Part shown: piece by piece, positions 35,932 to 48,752 of the stretch
Numbering within the stretch: position 1 is the stretch's first letter
Layout: each line of letters starts with the position of its first letter
Source: Stomorhina lunata
Lineage: Eukaryota; Arthropoda; Insecta; Diptera; Rhiniidae
Direction: 5' to 3'
Assembly: GCA_933228675.1 (NCBI GenBank)
Contig: OW121741.1
Coordinates: forward strand, 132,073,290-132,137,289
Length of the DNA: 64,000 bases
Translations under genes and position numbers: made by a program
Notes under the pieces: generated by a model
Told to the model about the DNA's origin: nothing
Seen by the model: only the letters and a program-made list of their open reading frames with translations
Database searches by the model: none

Positions 35932-35965
<34 letters not shown>
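35630..35965 (+). mobile_element. tRNA-derived SINE with intact target duplication
   Basis: The 5' part is tRNA-like, with an A-box-like TGGTATAGCAGGTTAG at 35645-35660 and a B-box-like GTTCGATCCC at 35689-35698, giving an internal RNA polymerase III promoter. The body contains GTTCGGAGCCGGCGTTAAAA and GTAGGTCCC, followed by a TA-repeat tail (35936-35965). It is flanked by ACAAATTACA at 35620-35629 and 35966-35975. SINEs depend on a LINE for mobility; the partner is not identifiable here. Length 336 bp. Confidence 0.92.
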
Positions 35966-35968
<3 letters not shown>

Positions 35969-35973
35969 AATTA

Positions 35974-37915
35974 CACAGTACGACAGTGGTTGGTATACAT
36001 GAGAAATGTTAACAGAATATGAAAATAGAATAAAGAAATATGTGTCTCGGCGTTTTGCTGTAGTACGTCAGAATTTTAAAAAAATCGTTTTTAAAGATTC
36101 CAAGGACCGCACGATGGGCCGGCTAGAAGAAGTTAAGGCGAATAAATTAATTTTCTTAAATCGTTAAATGTTAACAAAAACCACTCAGTTATAATCACCG
36201 ATTCTTGTGCTATATTATGTCATAAAAAATTAATAACTTTGGTTGTTATCTTAGAAGTACGGCAACGCCAAAGGTAACAAATTTTTCGTTTCGTTTTTTT
36301 TGTCAACACATAGTCTTACAATTTTTCGGGGATTTCGACAACTTATTGAAAGTTAATTTTACATCGCCATACATCGTTGTTTTTCGCACAAAATTTTTTT
36401 AACGAAAATTTTAAATGTATGGAGAAAAATAAAAAATTGCAGACGATTGCATACTTTACAAACCACTATAAAAGTTAGACCATTTAGTGATGTTTAAGAT
36501 TAAAGAAAAAAAATTGAGTCAGCGCGCAACCTAAGGTCCATTTATATTACTTTTCAGAAAAATTACAGAAATTACTTATTTGAAGTTATTTGAAAAATGG
36601 TTTAAATTTAAGCATTTAACCTAGACTGAATATCTTGACTTACTGGAATTAAATGTTTATAATACTAGACGCTCAAAAAGCCAGGATATATATAACCAAT
36701 TTGCAAAAAATTTCATAAAATGAAAAAAATAAACTTTGTGTTCTAAAAGCGCCACAACTCGTTTGAAATTCAAGTGAACAATATCAGTTGATTATCTATC
36801 CTCGTCTTTGTATTACCATTCCTACTTCCGCACCAATTTTATGTGAAATCACATATGTATAATTATTTGTAGTAAAACCATATAAATAAATTTTGGTAAT
36901 TATAGTTCGAAAATATATAGATAATTTATTTTTGTATGGAAGGTGCCACGCCTACTATTTCTATAGCCTCCATTTTTCGCGTGCTTATACACTTTAAATG
37001 TTAAGATGTCCACAGCAAATTTGACTATCCTCGTTAAAATAGTGCTTCAGATATACAATGAAATATTTTTTTATATGGGCGGAGCATTAAGAGCCGGAGA
37101 TGCAATAAAACACGTTGAAAATTTCAGAGAAATCGATGAAATATATTTTTTTATATGGGCGGGGCTACTCCCACTATAAATATCAGAAAAGTTTATAGTC
37201 AGCATTAAGCGCCGGAGATGCAATAAAACACGGTGAAAATTTTAGAAATATCAGCTAAGTATTTATAAAGTTATGAATTTATTCCTGTTAAATATTCATT
37301 TCGGCCCATCGTGGACCGTGGAGGTTCACTTGTAACGTAATACTATTCTAAAAAGTTCTATAAAAATAGAATGGGAGAACCGACTTAAATGCTTGAGCCA
37401 GTTTTAAAAAGGGAATTCAATTTGGATTTGTAGGGGACGCTTTAATTTTCATGTAAAATTAAAAAATATCCAAAAAATGTAATGTAATTCAATGTAAAGT
37501 AAATGTAATGTTAAAATACAAAAATGTAAAAACACAAAAATTTTTTCTAATTGCAGAATTGTATTTTTGATGAATTTCGTACATTTTTTGAATATTTTTT
37601 AGTTTTACATTAAAATTAAAGCGTCCCCTAGCGGAAGATTTGTATAAAAACAAATCCACATTTAATTTCTTTTTCAAAACGGGTTTAAGCATTTAAATGG
37701 GTTCACCCATTCTATCTTTATAGAACTTTTTATAATAGTATTATGTTACAAGTGAACCTCCACGGTCCTTCGAATCTTTAATATCGATTTTCTTAAAATT
37801 CTGACGTGCTACAGCAAAACGCGGGGTCACGTATTTCTTTATTTTAAGCCTATTTTCATATTCTGTTAACATTACTCATGTGTACTCAAAAAAATGTGAT
37901 TTTGTCGTACTGTGT
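35974..37915. mobile_element. 1.94-kb inverted-repeat element, Harbinger-like candidate
   Basis: Ends read CACAGTACGACA and its inverse TCGTACTGTG. The outer arms (35974-36110 and 37778-37915) are inverted copies, sharing GAATATGAAAATAG and CGTTTTGCTGTAG. A second, inner inverted pair (37300-37490 and 37580-37770) shares GTGGAGGTTCACTTGTAA. The 3-bp TTA flanks both ends (35971-35973 and 37916-37919 region), consistent with PIF/Harbinger. Internal direct repeats of about 115 bp carry TATGGGCGG and GCCGGAGATGCAATAAAACA (about 37065-37240). No transposase; class is an inference. Confidence 0.6.
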
Positions 37916-37919
37916 TATA

Positions 37920-39355
37920 GGTGCATGAGAAATTTTTGTAGACTTATTCCCATTCCATGTGTAAAGTTCATAAAAAGATTTAGAAAAATTTATTTTCCAT
38001 TTAACACTCATTCAATTTTTTTGCTTTAAATTGATTTTCTATGTTCTTGACACCACAGGAAATTGATTACTGTTCACACTTTGACAAAAAAGATGACTTA
38101 TCAAGGAAATCAAAAGTCTCAATATCTAAAAAGCTGTCATAACGACCTTTTAAGTTTTAGATGACTTTGGTGTGATGATGTCGTCAACACTAATAAATAC
38201 TCCTTCCAAACACAGCTCATTAGAGAGAAGAGAGATGAAAAAGCAACGAAACATGATTATAAAAGCAGAGAAGTGGCTGGAGAGGGCAGCAAGATAAACT
38301 GAACTGAACTGAACAAATGTAATTAAAACAACACCACAGGTGTCCTTTGTATTAACGCACTTAAAATCATTAAAAAAAAAGAAACGAATGTCACTTGCAA
38401 GGTTTCCACAAACAGGACATTTAACTAACACACACAACAAACGAATTTAATGTTTAAATATTAAATTTTGTTAAGAAAAAAAACACACAATAAAACTAAA
38501 TTACAAATGAAATGAGGGTTTATTTAAAAGAAAAACATTTTGATAATATTTAATACAAAATATAATGGAAATAAGTAGCAAAAGAAACAATTATCACAGT
38601 GATAATTTAAAACAACAAAAAACCCCAAAAATGAAACATAAAATGAATTGAATTGAATTGAAAAGGCTGGCGGCACTGAATAAGGGAAATATGAGTGATG
38701 ACATTTAATTTATAATTTTATGTTGCCAACAACACATGGGATGGATGCAGGTTGCCAAAGGGATTCAATAGGAAACATTATGATTTATGCTCAACCATTA
38801 AATTTTTCTTTTTCGGATAGCATAACTTTATCTAATATTTGCAAATGACTAGGCGAGAATTTTTGACTCAGAGTCAAATTGAAATCAAAATCGAAATGTG
38901 TGTTAATGGAAGGAGGCCTAGATGAATGGCTCTAAATGTCTAAAATATGATATTTTGTGAATGATGGAAAACATATGTTTTGTTTGCCAAAATTAAAGGG
39001 TAAAAATCCTTTATACATGTAATGATAAAGTAATAATAAGTAACAAAATTGTTTTTGTATCACTTTTAAATCCGATACATTGTTTGTTTCGCTTAACAAC
39101 CCTTATTTTAAAGGAAAATTATTTATTTGCTGCCAGATAACATTTGATTATCACTCACTCGCTCGCTTGCTAACTTTTAAAAAACAAACAAATTGTACGG
39201 GTCTTTATCTAAAATTTTGTACATTCATACACTTTGGCATACCATAACATGACATCTCTATACTTATGACAGATAAAGGTTGGTAACGAAGAAATAGTCA
39301 CATTTTCTCGTTAAAATATTGAAGTTTCTTATCGTAATTTTACTTATCCGAAGAG
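37920..39355. other. Unique sequence, no supported gene
   Basis: The minus-strand frame at 38150-38440 has no recognised domain. The rest is AT-rich with no clear signal. Confidence 0.5.
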
Positions 39356-39359
39356 GGGA

Positions 39360-41690
39360 TAGTACTTGGAATAAAAATTTCTATCGAAAATTTTTTGTAC
39401 TAAAAATTTTCTATCCTTAATTTTTTGTACTAAAAAATTTCTATAGTCAATTTTTTGTACTAAAACTTTCTAAAGCCAATTTTAAAACTAAAAATTTCTA
39501 TAGTCAATTTTTGTACCCAAAATTTCTATAGCAAATTCTTTGTACTTAAAATGTCTATTGTAGTAGCTTTGTACTAAAAATTTCTTTAGTAAATTTTTTG
39601 TACTAAAAATATCTGAAGTACTTAAAATATTTATAGTAAATTTTTTGTACTTAAAATTTCTATAGTAGAAAATAGTAGAAAATTTTTTATACTAAAAATT
39701 TCTATCGTAAATTTTTTGTACTAAAAATTTCTATTATCAATTTTTTGTACTTAAAATTTCTATAATAAATTTTCTGAACTAAAAATTTCTTTAGTAAATT
39801 TTTTGTACTAAAACTTTCTAAAGCCAATTTTAAAACTAAAAATTTCTATAGTCAATTTTTTGTACTAAAAATTTCTACAGTATTTTGTACTAAAAATATC
39901 TATAGAAAATTTTTTTGCCCTAAAATTTTCAATAGTAAATTTTTTGTACTTAAAATTTCTATAGTAAACTTTTTGTACTAAAAATTTAAATCATAAAGTT
40001 TTTGTACTTAAAACTTCCATCATAAATTTTTGGTACTAAATATTTCTATAGTAAATTTTGTGTACTAAAAATTCTATAATAAATTTTTTGTACTAAAAAT
40101 TTTTTTAGGAAATTTTTTATACTAAAAATTTCTATAGTAAATATTTTGTACTAAAAATTTCTATACTAAATTTTTTGTACTAAAAATTTTTATTGTCAAT
40201 TTTTTCTACTAAAAATTTCTATCGTAAATTTTTTGTACTAAAATTGTCTATATTAAATTTTTTGTACTTAAAATTTCTATTATTAATTTTTTTGCAGTAA
40301 AAATTTCTTTAGAAAATTTTTTATACTAAAAATTTCTATGGTAAATTTTTTGTACTAAAAATTTCTATTATCAATTTTTTGTACTTAAAATTTCTATAAT
40401 AAATTTTTTGAACTAAAATTTCTTTAGTAAATTTTTTGTACTAAAACTTTCTAAAGCCAATTTTAAAACTAAAAATTTCTATAGTCAATTTTTGTACCCA
40501 AAATTTCTATAGCAAATTCTTTGTACTTAAAATGTCTATTGTAGTAGCTTTGTACTAAAAATTTCTTTAGTAAATTTTTTGTACTAAAAATATCTGAAGT
40601 ACTTAAAATATTTATAGTAAATTTTTTGTACTTAAAATTTCTATAGTAGTTCTTTAGAAAATTTTTTATACTAAAAATTTCTATCGTAAATGTTTTGTAC
40701 TAAAAATTTCTATTATCAATTTTTTGTACTTAAAATTTCTATAATAAATTTTCTGAACTAAAAATTTCTTTAGTAAATTTTTTGTACTAAAACTTTCTAA
40801 AGCCAATTTTAAAACTAAAAATTTCTATAGTCAATTTTTTGTACTAAAAATTTCTACAGTATTTTGTACTAAAAATATCTATAGAAAATTTTTTTGCCCT
40901 AAAATTTTCAATAGTAAATTTTTTGTACTTAAAATTTCTATAGTAAACTTTTTGTACTAAAAATTTAAATCATAAAGTTTTTGTACTTAAAACTTCCATC
41001 ATACATTTTTGGTACTAAATATTTCTACAGTAAATTTTGTGTACTAAAAATTCTATAATAAATTTTTTGTACTAAAAATTTTTTTAGGAAATTTTTTATA
41101 CTAGAAATTTCTATAGTAAATATTTTGTACTAAAAATTTCTATACTAAATTTTTTGTACTAAAAATTTTTATTGTCAATTTTTTCTACTAAAAATTTCTA
41201 TCATAAATTTTTTGTACTAAAATTGTCTATAGTAAATTTTTTGTACTTAAAATTTCTATTATTAATTTTTTTGCAGTAAAAATTTCTTTAGAAAATTTTT
41301 TATACTAAAAATTTCTATGGTAAATTTTTTTTCTATGGTCAATTTTTTATACCAAAAATTGTTATAGGTAATCTTTTTACTAAAAATTTTTAAAGACAAT
41401 TTTTTTAACCAAAAATTTCAATAGTAAATTTTTTTGTACCAAAAATTTCTATTGTAAATTTTTTTTACTAAAAATTTCTATAGTCAACTTTTGTACTGAA
41501 ATTTCTATAGCCAATTTTTTGTACTAAAAATTTCTATAGTCAATTTTTTGTACTAAAAATTTCTATACTAAAAATTTCTATAGTATAATTTTTGTACTAA
41601 AAATTTCTTTAGTAAATTGTGTATACTAAAAATTTCTTGTCAGTTTTTTGTACTAAAAATTTTTTTTAGTAGTCGTTTTAATACTACGAC
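39360..41690. repeat. AT-rich 29-bp minisatellite (TTTTTTGTACTAAAAATTTC type) with a 979-bp tandem duplication
   Basis: Units of TTTTTTGTACTAAAAATTTC plus TATAGTAAA. Landmark variants repeat at a constant offset: TAAAACTTTC at 39461/40442, TAAAACTTTC at 39809/40785 and TTTGCAGTAA at 40291/41270 (offset 976-981). Two adjacent blocks of about 0.98 kb are therefore duplicates. Confidence 0.95.
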
Positions 41691-42780
41691 CCAAGTATTT
41701 TGATTTTAAAGTGTAAAATCTTTTTCGTTTCCATCCTTGCCTTATGACAGATACTACTTAGATTACGACAGGCTGGGAAGGCAGGCAAACAGTCAACGAA
41801 CAGCCTGCCACCTTAAAAGTGATTACAAAAGAATGAATATACGATAGGACAAGTAAGTAAATAAGTTATAAATGTGTCTCTAAATGTGTTCAAAACACCC
41901 GTGACAATGTCAAAATAATATATAATTTTCATAATTTCTAATGCATTCACTTACAGATTCATTGCCTTTGCCAAGGATAAACTGTTGTATCTGAAGCAGT
42001 CACTTCCTTGTACGAATTTTATTTTCCTCTTTTAAATCTCCACAAAAAAAAGGTTGATTTCATGAATTTTGTTGTTATTATTTTCACCTTAACACGAGCT
42101 GCGCTTCATACTTCAAACTCCTGTCTCGCAAACACCCTAAAAGTAAATTTGAAACTTACGAACGAACGAAAAAAAAATTATTCAAGAAGATTCAAAAAAA
42201 AAACAAAATTGAATGTCAATAACTTCCGACAGATGTTAAACAGTGGTTGTGTATGTTTTAGTACGAGTTTTCGGTGAATTGCGACAAATCTTTCAAAATT
42301 TTCCTGCGCCAACACAAAAATCATAAAGAAGGAGTTTCTTGTTCTGTTCGTAGTCGCGCCCTCCTACCACCATCATCGTCGTCGTCGACGTCCTCATCAT
42401 TATCATCGCCAAAGCAGTTGTCATTGAAAGATAAGGCTCGAACGCAAGGGAAATTGTTATGCTTTAGATGAAATTAGCGAATAATGAAAAACACATTTTC
42501 TTAGATACGAGTACGAAAACGAGTATAACTAATACTTTTGCGTTCTATTATTCATAAATCCAGACGACCAACACCTTTTCCCAAAAGTTGTGATTATTTA
42601 TGGCAGATGACATATTGTCGGGTAAAAATTATTGGCTTTAAGACAAAGGCAATGTCTTTGGAATTATTAAAGTGGTTATTATTTGAATATGATATGGCAC
42701 GTGCAATTTAAAGGTGCATAAATTTGATTGAAAAAACGAATTTGATATTGGCGGTCAAAGTTCATAGAAATAATTATAGA
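41690..42780. other. Unique sequence containing a possible host exon or promoter
   Basis: 42250-42470 is markedly less AT-rich than the surroundings, with CGACAAATC, GCGCCAAC, and a serine-coding ATCATCGTCGTCG tract. The frame at 42274-42471 has no ATG start. No firm splice sites or domain. I cannot assign a gene. Confidence 0.35.
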
Positions 42781-44390
42781 TTTCTTTTACTTATTTAAGT
42801 AAAAAAATTACAAATTTTTTGTACAGAAAATGTCTATAGTAACTTTTTTGTACTAAAAATTTCTTTAGTAAATTTTTGGTACTAAAAATTTCTATAGCAA
42901 ATTTTTTGTACTAAAAATTTTTATAGTAAATTTTTTGTACTAAAAATTTCTATAGTAAATTTTTTGTACTACAAATTTCTATAGTAAATTTTTTGTACTA
43001 AAAATTTCTATAGTAAAATTCTTGTACTAAGAATTTCTATAGTCTGTTTTCTGTACTAAAAATTTCTTGTACCAAAAATAAATTTTTTGTACTAAAAAAT
43101 CCTATAGTCAGTTAATTGTACAAAAATTTCTATAGTCAGTTTTTTGTAATAATAGTAAATTTTTTGCACAAGCAATTTCTATAGTAAATTTTTTTGTACT
43201 AAAAATTTCTTTAAGTTTTTTATTATAAATTTCTACATTAAATTTTTTGTACTAAAAATTTCTATAGATTTGTTCTAAAAGTTTTTATAGTAAATTTTTT
43301 GTACTAAAAAATTCTATTGTCAATTTTTTATCCTAAAAATTTCTATTATCAATTTCTTGTACTAAAATTTTCTGCAGTAAATTTTTTGTACTAAAAATCT
43401 CTATTGTAAATATTTTGAACTAAAAATTTCTGTAGTCAATTGTTTGTACTAAAAATTTCTATAGTCAATTTTTAGTACTAAAAATTTCTGAGCAAATTTT
43501 TCTTACTAAAAATTTCGCCAGTAAATTGTTTGTACTAAAAATTTCTATAGTCAATTTTTTGTACTAAACATTTCTATAGTCAATATTTTGTACTAAAAAT
43601 TGCTTTAGTAAATTTTTGGTACTAAAATTTTCTATAGTAAATTTTTTTTGGACTAAAAATTTCTATAGTCATTTTTTTGTACTAAAAATTTCTATAAAAA
43701 ATTTTTTGTACTAAAAATTTTTATAGTCAATTTTTTGTACTAAAAATTTCTATAGTAAATTTGTTGTACTAAAAATTTCTATAGTGAATTTTTTGAACCG
43801 AAAATTTCTAAAGTCAATTTTTTGTAATAAAAATTTCTGTAGTCAATTTTTTTTACTTAAAATTTTTATAGTGAATTTTTTGTACTAAAAATTTCTAAAG
43901 TAAATTTTTTTGAGCTAAAAATTTCTTTTGTAAATTTTTTGTACTAAAAATTTTTCTAGTAAATTTTTTGTACTAAAAATGTCTATAGTAATTTTTTGTA
44001 CTAAAAATTTCTATAGTCAATTTTTTGTACTGAAAGTCTTTACAGTCAATTTTTTTGATAAATTTTTGTTGGTCTAAAAATTTCCATAGTAAATTTTTTG
44101 TACTAAAAATGTCCATAGTAAATTTTTGTACTAAAAATTTCTATATTAATTTTTGTACAAAAAACTTCTATAATATTTTTTTTTGTACTAAAAATTTCTA
44201 TTGTCAATTTTTTGTACTAAAGATTTCTATATTAAATTTTTTGTACTAAAATTTTTTTTATTAAATTTTTCGTACTTCAAATTTCTATAGTATATTTTTT
44301 GTACTAAAAATTTCTATAGCAAAAATTTCTTAGAAAATTTTTTTTACTAAAAATTTCAATAGTAAATTTTTTGCAAATTAACTTTTCATA
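42780..44390. repeat. AT-rich 29-bp minisatellite (GTACTAAAAATTTC type)
   Basis: Same unit as at 39360-41690. The open frame at 44055-44249 is a repeat translation. Confidence 0.95.
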
Positions 44391-45990
44391 CGAAAATTTA
44401 CTTTTTATAGGAAATTTTTCGAAAATTTACTATTTATAGGAAATTTTTCGATATTTGATTGTTTGTAAGAAAATTTTTCGATAATTGTTTATATATAGGA
44501 AATTTTTCTAAAATTTACTATTTTTAGGAAATTTTTCGAAAATGACTATTTTTAGGGAATTTTTCGAAAATTGACTATTTATAGGAAATTTTTCAAAACT
44601 TGACTATTTATAGGAAATTTTTCGAAAATTGACTATTTATTGGAAATTTTTCGAAAATTGACTATTTATAGAAAATTTTTAAAAAATTGTCTATTTAAAG
44701 GAAATTTTTCGAAAATTTACTATTTATAGAAAATTTTTCGAAAATTGACTATTTCTAGGAAATTTTTCCAAAATTTGCTTTTTATAAGAAATTTTTCGAA
44801 AATTATTTGTAGGAAATTTTTCGAAAATTGACTATTTATAGGAAATTTTTCGAAAATTGACTATTTATAGGAAATTTTTCGAAAATTTACTTTTTATAGG
44901 AAATTTTTCGAAAATTGACTATTTATAGGAAATTTTTCGAAAATTTACTATTTATAGGAAATTTTTCGAAAATTGACTATTTATAGGAAATTTTTCGAAA
45001 ATTGACTATTTATAGGAAATTTTTCGAAAATTGACTATTTATAGGAAATTTTTCGAAAATTGACTATTTATAGGAAATTTTTCGAAAATTTACTTTTTAT
45101 AGGAAATTTTTCGAAAATTGACTATTTATAGGAAATTTTTCGAAAATTGACTATTTATAGGAAATTTTTCGAAAATTGACTATTTATAGGAAATTTTTCG
45201 AAAATTGACTATTTATAGGAAATTTTTCGAAAATTTACTTTTTATAGGAAATTTTTCGAAAATTGACTATTTATAGGAAATTTTTCGAAAATTTACTATT
45301 TATAGGAAATTTTTCGAAAATTGACTATTTGTAGGAAATTTTTCGAAAATTGACTATTTATAGGAAATTTTTCGAAAATTGACTATTTATAGGAAATTTT
45401 TCGAAAATTGACTATTTATAGGAAATTTTTCGAAAATTGACTATTTATAGGAAATTTTTCGAAAATTGACTATTTATAGGAAATTTTTCGAAAATTGACT
45501 ATTTATAGGAAATTTTTCAAAAATTGACTATTTATAGGAAATTTTTCGAAAATTGACTATTTATAGGAAATTTTTCGAAAATTGACTATTTATAAGAAAT
45601 TTTTCGAAAATTGACTATTTATAGGAAATTTTTCGAAAATTGACTATTTATAAGAAATTTTTCGAAAATTGACTATTTATAGGAAATTTTTCGAAAATTG
45701 ACTATTTATAGGAAATTTTTCGAAAATTGACTATTTATAGGAAATTTTTCGAAAATTGACTGCTTATAGGAAATTTTTCGAAAATTGACTATTATTAGAA
45801 AATTTTTCGATAATTGTTTATTTATTGGAAAATTTTCGAAAATTTACTATTTTTAAAAATTTTTCCGTTATTGTCCTTTTATAGGAAATTTTTCGAACCT
45901 TAACTATTTATAGTAAATTTTTCGAAAATGAATATTTATAGGAAATTTTTCGAAAATTGGCTTTATAGCTAATTTTTCGAAAATTGACTA
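44390..45990. repeat. AT-rich 29-bp minisatellite (GACTATTTATAGG type)
   Basis: Unit GAAAATTGACTATTTATAGG plus AAATTTTTC, nearly perfect from about 44820 to 45780. Confidence 0.97.
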
Positions 45991-47170
45991 TTTATTTAAC
46001 TATAAATTTTTGTACTAAAAATTTCTATATTAATTTTTGTACAAAAAACTTCTATAATTTTTTTGTACTAAAAATTTCTATTGTCAATTTTTTGTACTAA
46101 AGATTTCTATATTAAATTTTTTGTACTAAAATTTTTTTATTAAATTTTTCGTACTTCAAATTTCTATAGTATATTTTTTGTACTAAAAATTTCTATTGTA
46201 AAAATTTCTTAGAAATTTTTTTTTACTAAAAATTTCTATAGTAAATTTTTTGCAAATTAACTTTTCATACGAAAATTTACTTTTTATAGGAAATTTTTCA
46301 AAAATTGACTATTTATACTAAATTTTTCGATATTTGATTGTTTGTAAGAAAATTTTTCGATAATTGTTTTTATATAGGAAATTTTTCTAAAATTTACTAT
46401 TTTTAGGAAATTTTTCGAAAATGACTATTTTTAGGGAATTTTTCGAAAATTGACTATTTATAGGAAATTTTTCAAAAATTGACTATTTATAGGAAATTTT
46501 TCGAAAATTGACTATTTATTGGAAATTTTTCGAAAATTGACTATTTATAGGAAATTTTTAAAAAATTGTCTATTTAAAGGAAATTTTTCGAAAATTGACT
46601 ATTTATAGAAAATTTTTCGAAAATTGACTATTTCTAGGAAATTTTTCCATAATTTGCTTTTTATAAGAAATTTTTCGAAAATTATTTATAGGAAATTTTT
46701 CGAAAATTGACTATTTATAGGAAATTTTTCGAAAATTGACTATTTATAGGAAATTTTTCGAAAATTTACTATTTTTAGGAAATTTTTCAAAAATTGACTA
46801 TTAATAGGAAATTTTTCGAAAATTAACTATTTATAAGAAATTTTTCGAAAATTTACTATTTATAATAAAAATAGTCAATTTATAGGAAATTTTTCGAAAA
46901 TTGAGTTTTTATAGGAAATTTTTCGAAAATTTACTATTGATAGGAAATTTTTCTAAAATTAAGTTTTATACAAAAATTCACTATTTACAGGAAATTTTTC
47001 GAAAATTGACTATTTATTGTAAATTTTTCGAAAATTGAGTTTTTATAGGAAATTTTTCGAAAATTTACTATTTATAGAAAATTTTTTGAAATTTACTATT
47101 TATAGGAAATTTTTCGAAAATTGACTATTTATAGGAAAATTTTCGATAATTAACTATTTATAGGAAATTT
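45990..47170. repeat. Second copy of a compound minisatellite block
   Basis: The GTACTA-type then GACTATTTATAGG-type succession at 44130-45300 is repeated here with an offset of 1,879 bp (unit ACTTTTCATA at 44381 and 46260). The copy has a shorter second array. Confidence 0.93.
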
Positions 47171-48500
47171 TTGGGAAGTTTTAAAGATTTCATTACCTTC
47201 GTTTTTTTTACAGCTTTTGGTTATATGCCCTGTCTATATATAAATCCATGATTTCAACACCTAATCCCTTAGTCTGTCTTTACTACTTTTTTAAACGTTT
47301 TAAAATTGCTTTTTAAAAGTCAAATAAATAATATGTTTTGCAAATAAAGTAATAAATAGTTTAAAGAAGGAACAATAAACAACAACAAAAAAAGGTTTTT
47401 GCATGTGTTGCAAAAATTGATAAATTGACAAACATTAAAATCCAAACAATTGTCGCAATGTCAAATGTGAAAAAGCGTTTTAAACATAAAAAAATCAGAA
47501 ATTCACAAATAAATAAATAGAAGGAGATTTGGCAAACGTCAACAGACAGGCGGACGGACTGACACACTTTTCAAACCACTAAAGGCACGTGACAGGGCAT
47601 CATTTGCTTTTGTTTAGATATCAATTTTAAGGTTTCGCAAAAGTTTTCCTTTCAGTCCAATTTCATGAGAATCAGCAAAAGGAGGAGTTGATGAAATAAA
47701 TTCACTTGTTCATACAAAAGAAAAAGTAACTTAAATTTCTATTTTAAATAAATGAAGATAACACACGCCCTTTGGAATTTAAATTCAACAGAAAAAAAAC
47801 ATAGAGGGCACGTGTTGAATTTAATTTTTTTTAAGCAAAAAGATTGACAGAAACCCAAAAACGGACAATGAGTTTCACAGTTTTGAAAAAAAAAAAAAGT
47901 GAGAAATTACTAGGGAAAAAAGCCTTAAAAGGTTCTGCTTGAGTGATAATGATGAGTAAATTAAGTGAAGGTTAGTTACTTTTGTGGCCCAATAGGACTA
48001 GGGATGAGTTTTTCATTCTTTTGTTTAAAATGATGATGGCAAGGCGAAACGAATTTGTTGTTGTTGCAAGGACTAAAATGTCACTGGGTTTAAGTTTTTT
48101 GTATGCCATGAGGGTGTCAAGTCAAGTGTAAGTGTTGACAATCAAACCAACATTATCTTTAATTGTGGTGCCAAACAAATTAATTTCTTTAAATTTGTTG
48201 ACAACAAGTGCATTTTATGGCTACTATTAATATTCACAAAAAAATCTAAAAGAGACTTAATTCGTTGGATATTACGGGAGGACAGTGGGCCCAGGTCTTG
48301 TTTTTTTTTTTACTTAACCTAAATATTTCTTTATTTCTAGATTGCAATACAAAGTTAATTTATATCCTAATTCTTCCGAACGGAGTGACCAAGACCATAT
48401 GATCGTGTTAGTGCATAAGCCAGAGTCTCTTCGTCTGGCGTAGGGGATGTTGAATACCAAGCAACGGTTCTGGTTTTAACTTGGTAAACCAAGGCCAATC
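47170..48500. other. Unique sequence, no supported gene
   Basis: Mixed-composition DNA. The minus-strand frame at 47361-47567 has no recognised domain. Confidence 0.5.
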
Positions 48501-48752
48501 TTGGTCTATGCTTCATCTCAATTGTGGACACTTATTTCCACACCAGATTTTCACACCATAATATACACAAAGCTACATGGGTGTCTCCTTATCAACTAAC
48601 GAAAAATCAAATAGACCAATAGGGTACCAAATCCCTAATGCTAAAACCTCTTGGTATGACGAGGAGTGTCACAACGCCACTGCTGAGAAAAATGCGGCCT
48701 ACAGGGCAACTCTGCAGTCAGCAGCTACTCAAGGATCTTTTAGAGAGAAAAA
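48500..48752 (+). pseudogene. RTE-2 retrotransposon, 5' fragment
   Basis: About 48540-48617 encodes the end of an endonuclease domain (NIHKATWVSPYQLTKNQID). A deletion then joins it to the linker region before the reverse transcriptase (TSWYDEECHNATAEKNAAYR, 48625-48690). The frame ends in GSFREK at the insertion point of RTE-1 and resumes at 51047 with REEKRLFRRKK. The left end of the element is not visible. Broken and non-functional. Confidence 0.8.
48742..48752 (+). repeat. 11-bp target duplication of RTE-1, left copy
   Basis: AGAGAGAAAAA here and at 51036-51046. Keeping one copy restores the RTE-2 reading frame exactly. Confidence 0.93.

Noticed and set aside
48638..48751. N-terminal 38 codons of the long RTE frame
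   Set aside because: They lie upstream of the target duplication and are RTE-2 sequence read out of its own frame; the real RTE-1 sequence starts at 48753.
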